A stretch of 64,000 bases of DNA from Halorubrum salipaludis. GTDB taxonomy: Archaea > Halobacteriota > Halobacteria > Halobacteriales > Haloferacaceae. Every line of letters begins with the position of its first letter. Within the stretch, counting starts at the first letter, position 1. The notes beneath the pieces were generated by a model. It worked only from the letters and a program-made list of their open reading frames with translations. It had not been told where the DNA came from and ran no database searches. The position numbers were made by a program, and so were the translations under genes. Shown piece by piece: positions 7,023-15,728 of the stretch. Location: positions 186,001 through 250,000 of the forward strand of contig NZ_NSKC01000001.1 of assembly GCF_002286985.1 (NCBI RefSeq). Direction: 5' to 3'.

Positions 7023-9181
7023 TCTAAAGACAAATTGTCACTCCAGACTAATTCACCATCATAGAAAACTGGAACTAATTCAAGGTCAAGTAAGCTGGAT
7101 AGACTAGTACTACTAACATCTTCAAAGGAAACATCTGAGGGAACGTAATAGTTAGAATCCGCTATATCGATATTAAGCCACGAAAGTGAGCCAATTCCGT
7201 GGTTCCCGTTTGGATAGAGTTCGCTCGATAAGTACCACACGTCTTTTGAGTCTTTATATAAATTGAAAATAACAGCCATGCCACTTCGGCATTGACAAAT
7301 GGTTGCCCCTCCGTCGCCGACGACGATGTACTGGTGGCCGGTGATGAGTTCCCGCTTGGCGACGTGGAGCGCGGTGCGGAGGTTGAACCCGCTGTTCATC
7401 AGGCGGGCGATGATCCGGCCGAGCTGGGTCGCGGGCGAGTTCGCCACGTCGGAGAGGGTGACGATGCCGCCGCGGGACCCGCGGTGAACGAGGGCCTCGC
7501 CCTGCTGGTAGGACTGGCAGGCGTTGAGCAGGAAGGCGCTGACGCCGACGTCGAGGTCCTCGGCGGTGAGGTCGAGGTACTCGTCGGTGCACTGCATCCC
7601 GCGGTCGTCGACGTGGCCGATGTAGTGGAGGAAGTCCACGTCGGACCGCAGGGCCTCGCGCATCTCCTCGCGGGTGAGGTCGTGGCGCACCTCGATGTCG
7701 AACTGGACCATGTCGCGGAGGCCGTAGAGGTCGGCGACCTCCCCCTCCTCGCGCATCTGCTCGTCGTTACAGACCACGAGCACGGAGATCCGCGACTGCT
7801 CGACCGCGCCGGCCTCCAGCCGCCGGTGGTACGCGTCGAGGGTGGCCTTGTTGGCGTCGAGCGGGACGCCAGCGCCGACCCACGCGTGCTCGACCGTGTC
7901 GACCGGCTCGGGCCGCACGAAGTCGGCGTCGGTCGGCACCGCGCCGCGCTCAGACGAGGCGTCGGCGCCGCGGGTGGAGTCGAGTGACTCGGCGGGAGCG
8001 GCGGGCTCGCTCTCGGCGGCGCCCCGGACGAACTCGTCCGGACCGAGGGGCGCCGCCTCGGTCGGAGGGTCGCCGGCGCCGGTCCGCGGACCGCGGAAGA
8101 ACCCAAGCCCGTCGCCCTCGCCGGCGGCCGCGGGGGTCACCGTCTCCGGAGACCGGACGATCGACAGCTCGCCGGCCACGAACGGGAGCAGCTCCACGTT
8201 CTCGGGGTCGGGGCGCACGTCGGTCGTCAGCGTCCACTGCGGGAGCTCCGGCTCGACGCGCTCGAAGGGGACCGCCAGATACTCGCCGAGCCGCTCCGCA
8301 AGCGGGAGGTCGTACAGCCGACCCCAGTCGAGGTCGAGGTCGGTGGTCTCGCGCTCGTGGAGGTCGACCGGGTATAACCCCTCCGTGCGCGCGAGACAGT
8401 CGAAGTGGAACGCCTGCCGGAGCACCTCAGCGGTCCGGCGCTCGAAGTCGGGCTCGAGCGAGTGGGTCCAGCCGTCGCCCTCGATCCGCGGTACGTCGCC
8501 GGGGACCACGTCGGCGGCGAAGTAGTACGCCAGCGAGACCACCGGGTAGAGGTATCTGTACTCCGGCGGGACGACGATCCGAACGCCGGAGTCGAGCGGC
8601 TCAACCCGGTCGGGGACGCGGAGCGCCTCGCCCGGCTCGATCAGCGGCGGGTGACCACGGAGGGTGGGGAACGACCGCTCCGGGCTCGTCGTCTGGAGCG
8701 CGGAGCCGAGCAGGGAGACGGCGTCCATCAGCGACTCGGGATCGGTCGGCGTCTCGATCGTCCCCGCGGGCACCTGGTGGAGCGACCGGAACCCGAGCGT
8801 GACCTCGGCGGGGGTGTCCAGATCGATCCGGGTCGTCCGCTCCGTCGTCGACACGGAGAACGGCGCCGAAAACGAGAGGTACAGCTTCGTCGGCGCGGGG
8901 TCGATCCCCACGTGGTACGTCCCCGCGGGCATCGCGTAGGAGTCGCCGCGGGTGAGCAGGCTCCCGTCGCCGGAGCGGGTTTCCACGACCGCGACGCGGG
9001 GGATCTCGATGACACCGGTCTCGACGGTCACGCTCGCGTCGACCGGAAAGTAGTGGGCGTCCTCGGGGCTCGCGGTCGGCTCGACCGACCGGTCCGTGTA
9101 CACCTCGAACTGCGTGTTCTCGATGTGGTCCGTGACGGTGAGCCCGGCCGCGTCGGACAGCGGGTCGATGTCGATGCTCAT
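7019..9181 (-). CDS. CHAT-domain (caspase-like) protease, 720 aa
   Basis: The C-terminal third is a CHAT domain. The catalytic His is H523 (DFLHYIGHVDDRG) and the catalytic Cys is C555 (AFLLNACQSYQQG), followed by the family block GSRGGIVTLSDVANSPA. The N-terminal 450 residues form a haloarchaeal beta-rich region with no named domain (YHVGIDPAPTKLYLSFSAPF is characteristic), then a low-complexity Pro/Ala/Glu linker (about 370-430). CHAT proteases elsewhere act in defence and regulated proteolysis, including craspase and gasdermin-cutting systems. The substrate here is unknown. The last 80-90 codons (about 7019-7290) are strikingly AT-rich compared with the rest of the gene, suggesting the 3' end was exchanged. 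The gene ends tail-to-tail, overlapping the 43-aa gene. Confidence 0.9.
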   Translation of the reverse strand: MSIDIDPLSDAAGLTVTDHIENTQFEVYTDRSVEPTASPEDAHYFPVDASVTVETGVIEIPRVAVVETRSGDGSLLTRGDSYAMPAGTYHVGIDPAPTKLYLSFSAPFSVSTTERTTRIDLDTPAEVTLGFRSLHQVPAGTIETPTDPESLMDAVSLLGSALQTTSPERSFPTLRGHPPLIEPGEALRVPDRVEPLDSGVRIVVPPEYRYLYPVVSLAYYFAADVVPGDVPRIEGDGWTHSLEPDFERRTAEVLRQAFHFDCLARTEGLYPVDLHERETTDLDLDWGRLYDLPLAERLGEYLAVPFERVEPELPQWTLTTDVRPDPENVELLPFVAGELSIVRSPETVTPAAAGEGDGLGFFRGPRTGAGDPPTEAAPLGPDEFVRGAAESEPAAPAESLDSTRGADASSERGAVPTDADFVRPEPVDTVEHAWVGAGVPLDANKATLDAYHRRLEAGAVEQSRISVLVVCNDEQMREEGEVADLYGLRDMVQFDIEVRHDLTREEMREALRSDVDFLHYIGHVDDRGMQCTDEYLDLTAEDLDVGVSAFLLNACQSYQQGEALVHRGSRGGIVTLSDVANSPATQLGRIIARLMNSGFNLRTALHVAKRELITGHQYIVVGDGGATICQCRSGMAVIFNLYKDSKDVWYLSSELYPNGNHGIGSLSWLNIDIADSNYYVPSDVSFEDVSSTSLSSLLDLELVPVFYDGELVWSDNLSLD

Positions 9182-9335
9182 GAGGGTGGACCGCGCGCGA
9201 TCGGCGCTCGGGGCACCTCGCGGGGAGCGACGCGGTCGTCGTTACCGACTTCTCGGGCGAGACGGCGATAAAGGTTGTGTCGGGGGATCGCCGCGGACCG
9301 AACGGATAAAGGGGCGGCCGGCCCACGTTGGCGTA

Positions 9336-10292
9336 ATGATCACGCTTGGAACGGCTCGCGCCTCCCCTGGAGAGGCGGACACGGGCCGTCTCGAGGTCGG
9401 CGAGACGCGGGACGGGAGTCCCGTCCGGCTGCCGGTGGCCGTCGTCAACGGCGCCGAGGACGGCGAGACGCTGTACATGCAGGCGGTCAGCGACGGCGAC
9501 GAGCTCAACGGGCTCGGCGTCGTCAACCGCGTCGTTCCCCGGCTCGATCCGGCGGAGCTGTCCGGGACGGTCCTCGTCGTCGGCGTCGTCAACTACTTCG
9601 CGTTCCAGGTCGCCGAACACCGGAACCCGATCGACGACCGGAAGATGAACCGCGGCTACCCCGGCGACGAGGACGGAACGACGAGCGAGCGCATCGCCCA
9701 CGCGACGTTCCAGGCCGCAAAGCGGGCGGACCTCATCTTGGACCTCCACCAGGGGTCGACCAGCCGGATGATAAACGAGACGCGGGTCCGCTGCGGGATC
9801 CGCCACCGCCTCCACGGCGAGTGCCTGGAGCTGGCGAAGGCCTTCGGCTGCGGCCACGTCCTCGACATCAAGGGGCCCGACGGACAGCTCGCGCGCGTCG
9901 GCCCGGAACACGGCATCCCGACCGTCGACCCCGAGCTCGGCGGCTGCGTCGGCTGGGACGAGGAGTCGATCCGGTACGGCGTCGAGGGCGTGTTCAACGT
10001 GCTCCGCCACTACGGCTTCCTCGAGGGCGACGTCAGTCTAGAACGCCAGACGAGGGCGCGCGGCTTCGACCAGTACGGGTCGCCGGCCGGCGGGCTGATC
10101 CGGTTCGAACGCGAGCTCGGCGAGCGCGTCTCCGCCGGGGACGTCCTCTTCGAGGTCACCGACGTGTTCGGCGAACTGAAGGACCGCGTCACCGCCGACG
10201 ACGACGGCGTCTTCTGGCGCACGCGGCGGCTCCCGCAGGTGGCCGCCGGCGAGTACGTCTGTTCGGTCGGGACCAGCGTCGACAGCTACTGA
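9336..10292 (+). CDS. Succinylglutamate desuccinylase/aspartoacylase family protein
   Basis: This 318-residue member of the M14-like AstE/AspA family is expected to be a zinc-dependent deacylase or carboxypeptidase-like enzyme; the substrate is unknown. Visible family parts are VSDGDELNG (metal site 1), NPIDDRKMNRGYPG (substrate Arg region) and LDLHQGS (zinc His). The first metal site reads SDGDE instead of the usual HGDE/HGNE, so Asp replaces the first His ligand. The C-terminal 80 residues resemble a barrel-sandwich/lipoyl-like beta domain (GGLIRFERELGERVSAGDVL). A TATA element (GGATAAAGG, about 9304-9312) lies 25-30 bp before the ATG, fixing the start. It overlaps the next gene by one base (TGATG). 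Confidence 0.88.
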   Translation: MITLGTARASPGEADTGRLEVGETRDGSPVRLPVAVVNGAEDGETLYMQAVSDGDELNGLGVVNRVVPRLDPAELSGTVLVVGVVNYFAFQVAEHRNPIDDRKMNRGYPGDEDGTTSERIAHATFQAAKRADLILDLHQGSTSRMINETRVRCGIRHRLHGECLELAKAFGCGHVLDIKGPDGQLARVGPEHGIPTVDPELGGCVGWDEESIRYGVEGVFNVLRHYGFLEGDVSLERQTRARGFDQYGSPAGGLIRFERELGERVSAGDVLFEVTDVFGELKDRVTADDDGVFWRTRRLPQVAAGEYVCSVGTSVDSY

Positions 10293-11497
10293 TGTCCGCC
10301 GGCCGCAATCCGGGGGACTGCGGCGCTCCCCCGAGGCAGCTCGCCTGTCCCGAGTGCGGCGCGACCGTGCGGGACCGGTGGCGCTGCGAGTGCGGCGCGC
10401 CGCTGGAATTCGCCGACCCGCCGGTTCCGGAGGAGGCCGGACCGGAGTCGGTCGACCTCCGCGGCGGGCTCTGGGCGTTCGACTCGCTCATCGCCGTCGG
10501 CGACGACCCCGCCGACCGGGTGACGCTCGGCGAGGGGATGACGCCGCTTGTCGACGCGGACGGGAGGGCCGCGGGCGGCGAGGCGGAGGCCGACGAGTGG
10601 AACGCCGCGTTCAAGCTGGAGTACGTCTTTCCCACCGGCTCGTTCAAGGACCGCGGCGCGACGACGACGCTCACCCGGGCGCGCGAACTGGGCGTCGAGC
10701 GCGTCGTCGAGGACTCCTCGGGCAACGCCGGGGCCGCGATCGCGACCTACGCGGCGCGCGCCGGGATCGACGCCGCGGTGTACGTCCCGGCCGACGTCAA
10801 GGAGTCGAAGCTCCGCGCGATCCGCCGGGCCGGCGCCGAGCCGGTCCGGATCGAGGGCTCCCGCGCGGACGTGACCGAGGCGTGCGTGGCCGCGGTAATC
10901 GGAGACGGAAGGAGCGGGGGCGAAACCGGAGGCGGCACTCGGGAATCCGCGTGGTACGCCAGCCACGCGTGGAACCCGGCCTTCTTCGAGGGGACCGCGA
11001 CCGTCGCCTACGAGATCGCGGCCCAGCGCGGCTGGGAGGCCCCCGACGCGGTCGTCACCCCGCTCGGCCACGGCACCCTCTTTCTCGGCGCCTACCGCGG
11101 CTTCCGCCGGCTGGAACGCGCGGGGTGGATCGACGCGGTCCCGCGGCTGTTCGGCGCGCAGGCGGCCGGGGTCGCGCCGATCGTCCGCGAGCTCCACGGC
11201 GCGGACGCGGCGGACCCGGAGGGGCGGGTCAACGCGATCGCCGACGGGATCCAGATCGCCGAGCCGGTCCGGAAGCGAGAGGTCCTCGACGCCGTCGCCG
11301 ACACCGACGGCGACGCGCTCGCGGTCACGCGGGCGGCGGCCGAGCGGGAGCTCGACCGGCTCCACGCCGCGGGCTTTTACACCGAACCGACCTGCGCCGT
11401 GGCGCCGGCGGCGCTCCGCGAGCTCCGCGAGCGCGGCGTCCTCGCGCCCGACGCCGACGTGGTCGTCCCCCTGACCGGGAGCGGGCTGAAGGGCTGA
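10292..11497 (+). CDS. thrC: Threonine synthase-like PLP-dependent enzyme
   Basis: The protein has 401 residues. The N-terminal zinc-ribbon-like region (CPECGATVRDRWRCECG) is typical of archaeal threonine synthases. The PLP lysine lies in TGSFKDRG, followed by SSGNAGAA (cofactor phosphate contact) and the C-terminal glycine-rich PLTGSGLKG. Threonine synthase converts O-phosphohomoserine to threonine. A related PLP enzyme with another beta-replacement role cannot be excluded, since haloarchaea carry several paralogues. The start codon overlaps the stop of the aspartoacylase-like gene, so the pair is translationally coupled and may act on related amino-acid substrates. Confidence 0.88.
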   Translation: MSAGRNPGDCGAPPRQLACPECGATVRDRWRCECGAPLEFADPPVPEEAGPESVDLRGGLWAFDSLIAVGDDPADRVTLGEGMTPLVDADGRAAGGEAEADEWNAAFKLEYVFPTGSFKDRGATTTLTRARELGVERVVEDSSGNAGAAIATYAARAGIDAAVYVPADVKESKLRAIRRAGAEPVRIEGSRADVTEACVAAVIGDGRSGGETGGGTRESAWYASHAWNPAFFEGTATVAYEIAAQRGWEAPDAVVTPLGHGTLFLGAYRGFRRLERAGWIDAVPRLFGAQAAGVAPIVRELHGADAADPEGRVNAIADGIQIAEPVRKREVLDAVADTDGDALAVTRAAAERELDRLHAAGFYTEPTCAVAPAALRELRERGVLAPDADVVVPLTGSGLKG

Positions 11498-11555
11498 ACG
11501 GGCGGAGGGCCGTCCCACCGCCATCCCTTTTCGGTCTCGTCCCGTGGGGAGGCGT

Positions 11556-12461
11556 ATGGAGGTCCTCGTCTACGGCGCCGGCGCGCTCGGGAGCCTCGTC
11601 GGGGGGCTGCTGGCGCGGGCGCACGAGGTCACGCTCGTCGGCCGCGACCCGCACATGCGACGGGTCCGGGAGGACGGGCTCCGGATCGACGGCGCGGTCG
11701 ACGCCCGCGTCCGCCCCCGGGCGCTCACCGACGGGACGCACCGGACGGCCGACCTCGCGGTGGTCACGACGAAGGCGTACGACACGGACGCGGCCGCGCG
11801 GGCGCTCGCGACCGGCGAGTACGACGCGGTCTGCTCGCTCCAGAACGGCTTCACGGAGGAGCGGCTGGTTGCGGCGCTCGACCCCACCGTGCTCGCGGGC
11901 ACCGCGAGCTACGGCGCCCGGTTCGCCGAACCCGGGCGGGTGACCTGTACCGGCGTGGGCGAGGTCGTCGTCGGGGCGCTCTCGGGCGGGACCGACCCGC
12001 TCGCGGAGCGCGTCGGGAGCGCGTTCGAGGAGGCCGGGATCGAGACGACCGTCGCCGCGGACATGCCCCGGCGCCGGTACGAGAAGCTCGCGGTCAACGC
12101 CGGGATCAACGGTCCCTCGGCGCTCGCGCGGCTCTCGAACGGGGAGACCCTCGGCGGGCCGGGCGGCGAGGCGGCCCGCGAGGCGGCCCGCGAGGTCGCG
12201 CGGGTCGCGCGGGCCGACGGGATCAGCCTCGGCGACGACGAGGCGGTCGCCGCCGTCGAGCGCGTCGCCGCCGACACCGCCGCCAACCGGTCGTCGATGT
12301 GCGAGGACGTGGCCGCCGGTCGCCGGACCGAGGTCGACGCGATATACGGCGCCGCGACCGAGCGCGCCGACCGGTTCGGCGTGCCGGCGCCGACGTGTCG
12401 GACGATCGCGTCGCTGATCCGGGCGTGGGAGGTCGGAGAAGGGGTCCGCGAGTCCGGGTGA
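11556..12461 (+). CDS. panE: 2-dehydropantoate 2-reductase (ketopantoate reductase) family protein
   Basis: The protein has 301 residues and begins MEVLVYGAGALGSLVGGLLA, a Rossmann GxGxxG NADPH site, which fixes the start. KAYDTDAA and SLQNGFTEERL are the substrate-region motifs, and RRYEKLAVNAGINGPSAL carries the catalytic lysine. The C-terminal helical domain includes SSMCEDVAAGRRTEVDAIYG. It is expected to reduce ketopantoate to pantoate for coenzyme A synthesis. The preceding gene ends 58 bp upstream on the same strand. Archaeal homologues are sometimes the bona fide PanE and sometimes uncharacterised paralogues. Confidence 0.9.
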   Translation: MEVLVYGAGALGSLVGGLLARAHEVTLVGRDPHMRRVREDGLRIDGAVDARVRPRALTDGTHRTADLAVVTTKAYDTDAAARALATGEYDAVCSLQNGFTEERLVAALDPTVLAGTASYGARFAEPGRVTCTGVGEVVVGALSGGTDPLAERVGSAFEEAGIETTVAADMPRRRYEKLAVNAGINGPSALARLSNGETLGGPGGEAAREAAREVARVARADGISLGDDEAVAAVERVAADTAANRSSMCEDVAAGRRTEVDAIYGAATERADRFGVPAPTCRTIASLIRAWEVGEGVRESG

Positions 12462-12545
12462 CGCGCGGGATCGGCGAATCGGCAACTCTGCGAATCAGCG
12501 AATTCGCCGAGGCCGACGCTCAGCTGTCGGTGGTCGGCGACCGGC

Positions 12546-12767
12546 TCAACACCACTCCTCGAGGACGGTGGCGTCGGTCTCGTCGACCGAGACCCACGCG
12601 TTCTCCCGAGAGACGTCCGCGATCACGAGCTCCGGTCGCGACGACGACGAGTCGATGGACGCCATCACGTCCGGCGAGTCGTCGGCGTCGAGGGCCGGAT
12701 CCGTCGGCAGCGCCGTCCGGCGGTGATCGGGGTCCGGGTCGTCCCATGGAGTGGAACTCCGTGACAT
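12546..12767 (-). CDS. Small haloarchaeal protein (DUF7556-like), 73 aa
   Basis: Starting at MSRSSTPWDD, this acidic protein carries the recognisable core SPDVMASIDSSSSRPELVI...DVSRENAWVSV and ends DATVLEEWC. A TATA element (minus strand, about 12789-12795) lies 25 bp upstream of the ATG, consistent with a leaderless mRNA and with rejecting the longer in-frame extension. A perfect 15-bp palindrome lies between TATA and start. Function is unknown, though similar short proteins are widespread in haloarchaea. Confidence 0.75.
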   Translation of the reverse strand: MSRSSTPWDDPDPDHRRTALPTDPALDADDSPDVMASIDSSSSRPELVIADVSRENAWVSVDETDATVLEEWC

Positions 12768-12770
12768 GAT

Positions 12771-12785
12771 TGTGAATTGTTCACA
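12771..12785. promoter_or_regulatory. Palindromic operator between TATA box and start codon
   Basis: TGTGAA-TTG-TTCACA is perfectly symmetrical and sits just upstream of the ATG of the 73-aa gene, downstream of its TATA box. It would overlie the transcription start. A bound dimer there would act as a roadblock repressor. The regulator is not identified. Confidence 0.55.
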
Positions 12786-13078
12786 GTACGTATAAGCGTT
12801 CCGGACCGAGAGCGTCCGCCGTCGGCGGATCGGCGTTTCGGGCCGATAATCGGGGACGAGAGGCTTTGTCAATCGTCGATCACGGGGAAATTATCCGAGT
12901 AGAGCGCCGATCCGACGAACAGATCGGCTCGTTGTCACGGGCGCCGGTTCGGGGCGGCGAGCGGCGGGTGACCCGCGGGGGATGTCCGGCGACTCCCCGG
13001 ATTCCGTCGTCGCACGCCGGAAACGGCTCGCGGACCACCTTCGCAGTATACAAGAGGTGGCACGCTGAAAGACGGTGC
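12786..13078. other. Divergent promoter region
   Basis: This intergenic stretch separates the minus-strand 73-aa gene from the CBS gene. It contains the first gene's TATA box (12789-12795), a 7-bp inverted repeat (GCCGATC/GATCGGC, 12906-12928), and a TATA-like GTATACAAG about 13045-13053 that suits the CBS gene start at 13079. No further gene is visible. Confidence 0.5.
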
Positions 13079-13927
13079 ATGAACGTATCAGACGCCATGA
13101 CGCCGCGGTCGGATCTCGTCGTCGTCGAGATCCCGGGGAGCCGGAACGACGTGCTGGAGTACATCCAGGAGTACGGCTTCTCGTCGGTGCCGGTCGTCAA
13201 AGACGTCGACGGCGACGAGGTGTACCGCGGGCTCGTCTCCCGCGACGACCTGATCGAGCAGCCGGACGAGGACCAGCTCGCGCTGCTGATGCGCGAGGTG
13301 CCGACGGTGGGCGCAGACGACGCGATCGGCGACGCTGCCGCCACGATGGCGGCCGAGGACTCGCGCCGGCTCCCGGTCGTCGACGGCGACGAACTCGTCG
13401 GGATCATCACCGTCACCGACGTGGTGCGGGCCATCGCCCGCGGCGAGATCGACGGCGACACGGAAGTGGGCGGGCTCGCGACCCGCGCGGTCAACGCGAC
13501 ACACACCGAGACCCCGCTGCCGGTCGCCGAGCGGGAGATCGGGCTGGCGAACGTCCCCTACGCCGTGGTGCTCGACGACGACGCCGGGCTCGCCGGCATC
13601 CTCACCGAGGTCGACGTGCTGGAGGTCGCCCGCGTCGTCGAGGGCGAGGCCAGCACGGGCGACTCCATCGCCGAGCAGGACTCCGAGTGGTCGTGGGAGG
13701 GGATCAAGGCGACCGGGGCCCGCTACCTCCCGACCCGGAACGTGGAGCTGCCCGTGGGAGCGGTCCGCCACTTCATGACCGCGGACCTCGTCACCGTCAG
13801 CGGCACGCGGACCGCCAAGGAGGTCGCACAGGAGCTCATCAGCAACGACATCGAGCAGGTGCCGCTGGTCAACGGCACCGACCTCGACGGCATCGTGCGG
13901 GACGTGGACCTGCTGGAGGGCTTATAA
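13079..13927 (+). CDS. Protein with four CBS domains
   Basis: The protein has 282 residues. Four CBS motifs are visible: MNVSDAMTPRSDLVVVEIP...SSVPVVKD, MREVPTVGADDAIGDAAATM...RLPVVDGDELVG, a degenerate third ending LAGILTEVDVLEV, and FMTADLVTVSGTRTAKEVAQ ending LDGIVRDVDLL. CBS pairs bind adenine nucleotides and act as energy or ligand sensors. No effector domain is fused. A TATA-like box lies 27-34 bp upstream of the ATG. The glyS ATG follows the stop codon directly, so the two genes form an operon. Confidence 0.9.
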   Translation: MNVSDAMTPRSDLVVVEIPGSRNDVLEYIQEYGFSSVPVVKDVDGDEVYRGLVSRDDLIEQPDEDQLALLMREVPTVGADDAIGDAAATMAAEDSRRLPVVDGDELVGIITVTDVVRAIARGEIDGDTEVGGLATRAVNATHTETPLPVAEREIGLANVPYAVVLDDDAGLAGILTEVDVLEVARVVEGEASTGDSIAEQDSEWSWEGIKATGARYLPTRNVELPVGAVRHFMTADLVTVSGTRTAKEVAQELISNDIEQVPLVNGTDLDGIVRDVDLLEGL

Positions 13928-15724
13928 ATGGCGTCCGAGGAGATCGTCGAGCTGGCGAAGCGGCGCGGGTTCTTCTTCGGCTCGAACGGCGCGTACGGCG
14001 GCACGGCCGGCTTCTACACCTTCGGTCCGCAGGGCGCGGCGCTGAAGAAGAACGTCGAGGACGCGTGGCGCGACCGGTTCACCATCCGGGAGGGGAACCG
14101 CGAGATCGAGGCGCCGACGATCATGCCGGAGCCCGTCTTCGAGGCGTCCGGCCACCTCGACACGTTCGACGACATGCTCGTCGAGTGCCCCGAGTGCGGT
14201 GAGTCCCACCGCGCCGACCACCTCGTCGAGGAAGTCACGGAGATCGAGGACGCCGAGGCGCTCCCCGGCGCGGAGGTCGAGGAGCTCATCGCGGACAACG
14301 ACATCGCCTGCCCGTCCTGCGGTACCGCGCTCGCGGGCGTGACGGTCGAGGACTTCAACCTCATGTTCGCGACCGACATCGGTCCCGGCGACGCCCAGCC
14401 CGGGTACCTCCGGCCGGAGACGGCCCAGGGGATCTTCGTCGAGTTCCCGCGGCTGAAGGAGTACGCCCGCGGGAACCTCCCGTTCGGGATCACCCAGATC
14501 GGTCCCGCCTACCGCAACGAGATCTCGCCGCGCGGCGGGCTCCTCCGGCTGCGCGAGTTCACGCAGGCCGAGTTGGAGCAGTTCATCGACCCCGAGGAGG
14601 ACGAGCCGCCGCTGGACCGCGTGCGCGACGTCGAGGTCCGGCTGTACCCCGCGACCGAACAGCAGGCCGAGGACGGCGAGTACGTCGAGACCACGGTCGG
14701 CGAGGCGGTCGACGAGGGGATCATCGGCTCGCCGTGGGTCGGCTACTACCTCGGCGTCGCGAAGCGGTGGTACGACCGGGTCGGCGTCGACCTCGACCGC
14801 TTCCGGTTCCGCCAGCACCTCGCGGGCGAGCGCGCCCACTACGCGTCTGACTGCTGGGACGCCGAGAGCGAGGTCGACGGCGACTGGATCGAGATCGCGG
14901 GGTTCTCGTACCGCTCCGACTACGACCTCTCGAAGCACGACGCCTACGGCGACGACGCGTTCACCGTGTTCAAGCGCTACGACGAGCCGAAGACGGTCGA
15001 GCGCGCGACCGTCGACCCCGACATGTCCGTGCTCGGCCCCGAGTTCGGCGGGGACGCCGCCGCGGTCGCCGAGGCCCTCGAGACGCTCGCCGAGCGCGAC
15101 CCTGACGCGTTCGACGGCGAGACGGTGTCGGTCGAGGTGGGCGACGGCGACGACGCCGAGACCCACGAGGTCGACGCCGACGTGGCGAACTTCTCGGTCG
15201 AGACGGTGACCGAGAACGGCGAGCACCTCACCCCGCACGTCGTCGAGCCCTCCTTCGGCGTGGGGCGGACGGTCCAGACGCTGCTGGCGCACGCCTACAG
15301 CGAGGACGAGGTCGACGGCGAGGAGCGGACGTTCCTCTCCTTGGAGCCCGAGGTCGCGCCGCAGGACGCCGCGGTGTTCCCGCTGGTGACCAACGACGAC
15401 CGGCTCACCGAGCTGGCCGACGAGGTCGCCGCGGACCTCCGCGAGGCGGGGCTGGCGGTCGCGTACGACGACTCCGGCTCGATCGGGCGGCGCTACCGCC
15501 GACAGGACGAGATCGGCACCCCGTTCTGCGTCACGGTCGACCGCGACGGGGTCGAGGGCGACGGGGAGGACACCGTGACCGTCCGCGAGCGCGACTCCGC
15601 GGCGCAGGTCCGGGTCCCGGCCGCGGAGCTGGCCGCGGAGCTGGCCGCGCTCCGTGCGGGCGGCGACTTCGACGACCTGGTGGACCGCTACGAGACAGTC
15701 GAGACCGACGTCGAGACCAGCTAG
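13928..15724 (+). CDS. glyS: Glycyl-tRNA synthetase (class II, dimeric type)
   Basis: This 598-residue enzyme charges tRNA-Gly. Class II motifs are clear: GFYTFGPQGAALKKN at the N-terminus, RPETAQGIFVEF, and motif 2 YRNEISPRGGLLRLREFTQAE. CPECG and CPSCG form a zinc-binding insertion. The anticodon-binding domain at the C-terminus includes VFPLVTNDDRL and YRRQDEIGTPFCVTVD. Its length is typical of the archaeal/eukaryotic form. It directly abuts the upstream CBS gene. Confidence 0.97.
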   Translation: MASEEIVELAKRRGFFFGSNGAYGGTAGFYTFGPQGAALKKNVEDAWRDRFTIREGNREIEAPTIMPEPVFEASGHLDTFDDMLVECPECGESHRADHLVEEVTEIEDAEALPGAEVEELIADNDIACPSCGTALAGVTVEDFNLMFATDIGPGDAQPGYLRPETAQGIFVEFPRLKEYARGNLPFGITQIGPAYRNEISPRGGLLRLREFTQAELEQFIDPEEDEPPLDRVRDVEVRLYPATEQQAEDGEYVETTVGEAVDEGIIGSPWVGYYLGVAKRWYDRVGVDLDRFRFRQHLAGERAHYASDCWDAESEVDGDWIEIAGFSYRSDYDLSKHDAYGDDAFTVFKRYDEPKTVERATVDPDMSVLGPEFGGDAAAVAEALETLAERDPDAFDGETVSVEVGDGDDAETHEVDADVANFSVETVTENGEHLTPHVVEPSFGVGRTVQTLLAHAYSEDEVDGEERTFLSLEPEVAPQDAAVFPLVTNDDRLTELADEVAADLREAGLAVAYDDSGSIGRRYRRQDEIGTPFCVTVDRDGVEGDGEDTVTVRERDSAAQVRVPAAELAAELAALRAGGDFDDLVDRYETVETDVETS

Positions 15725-15728
15725 TCCC

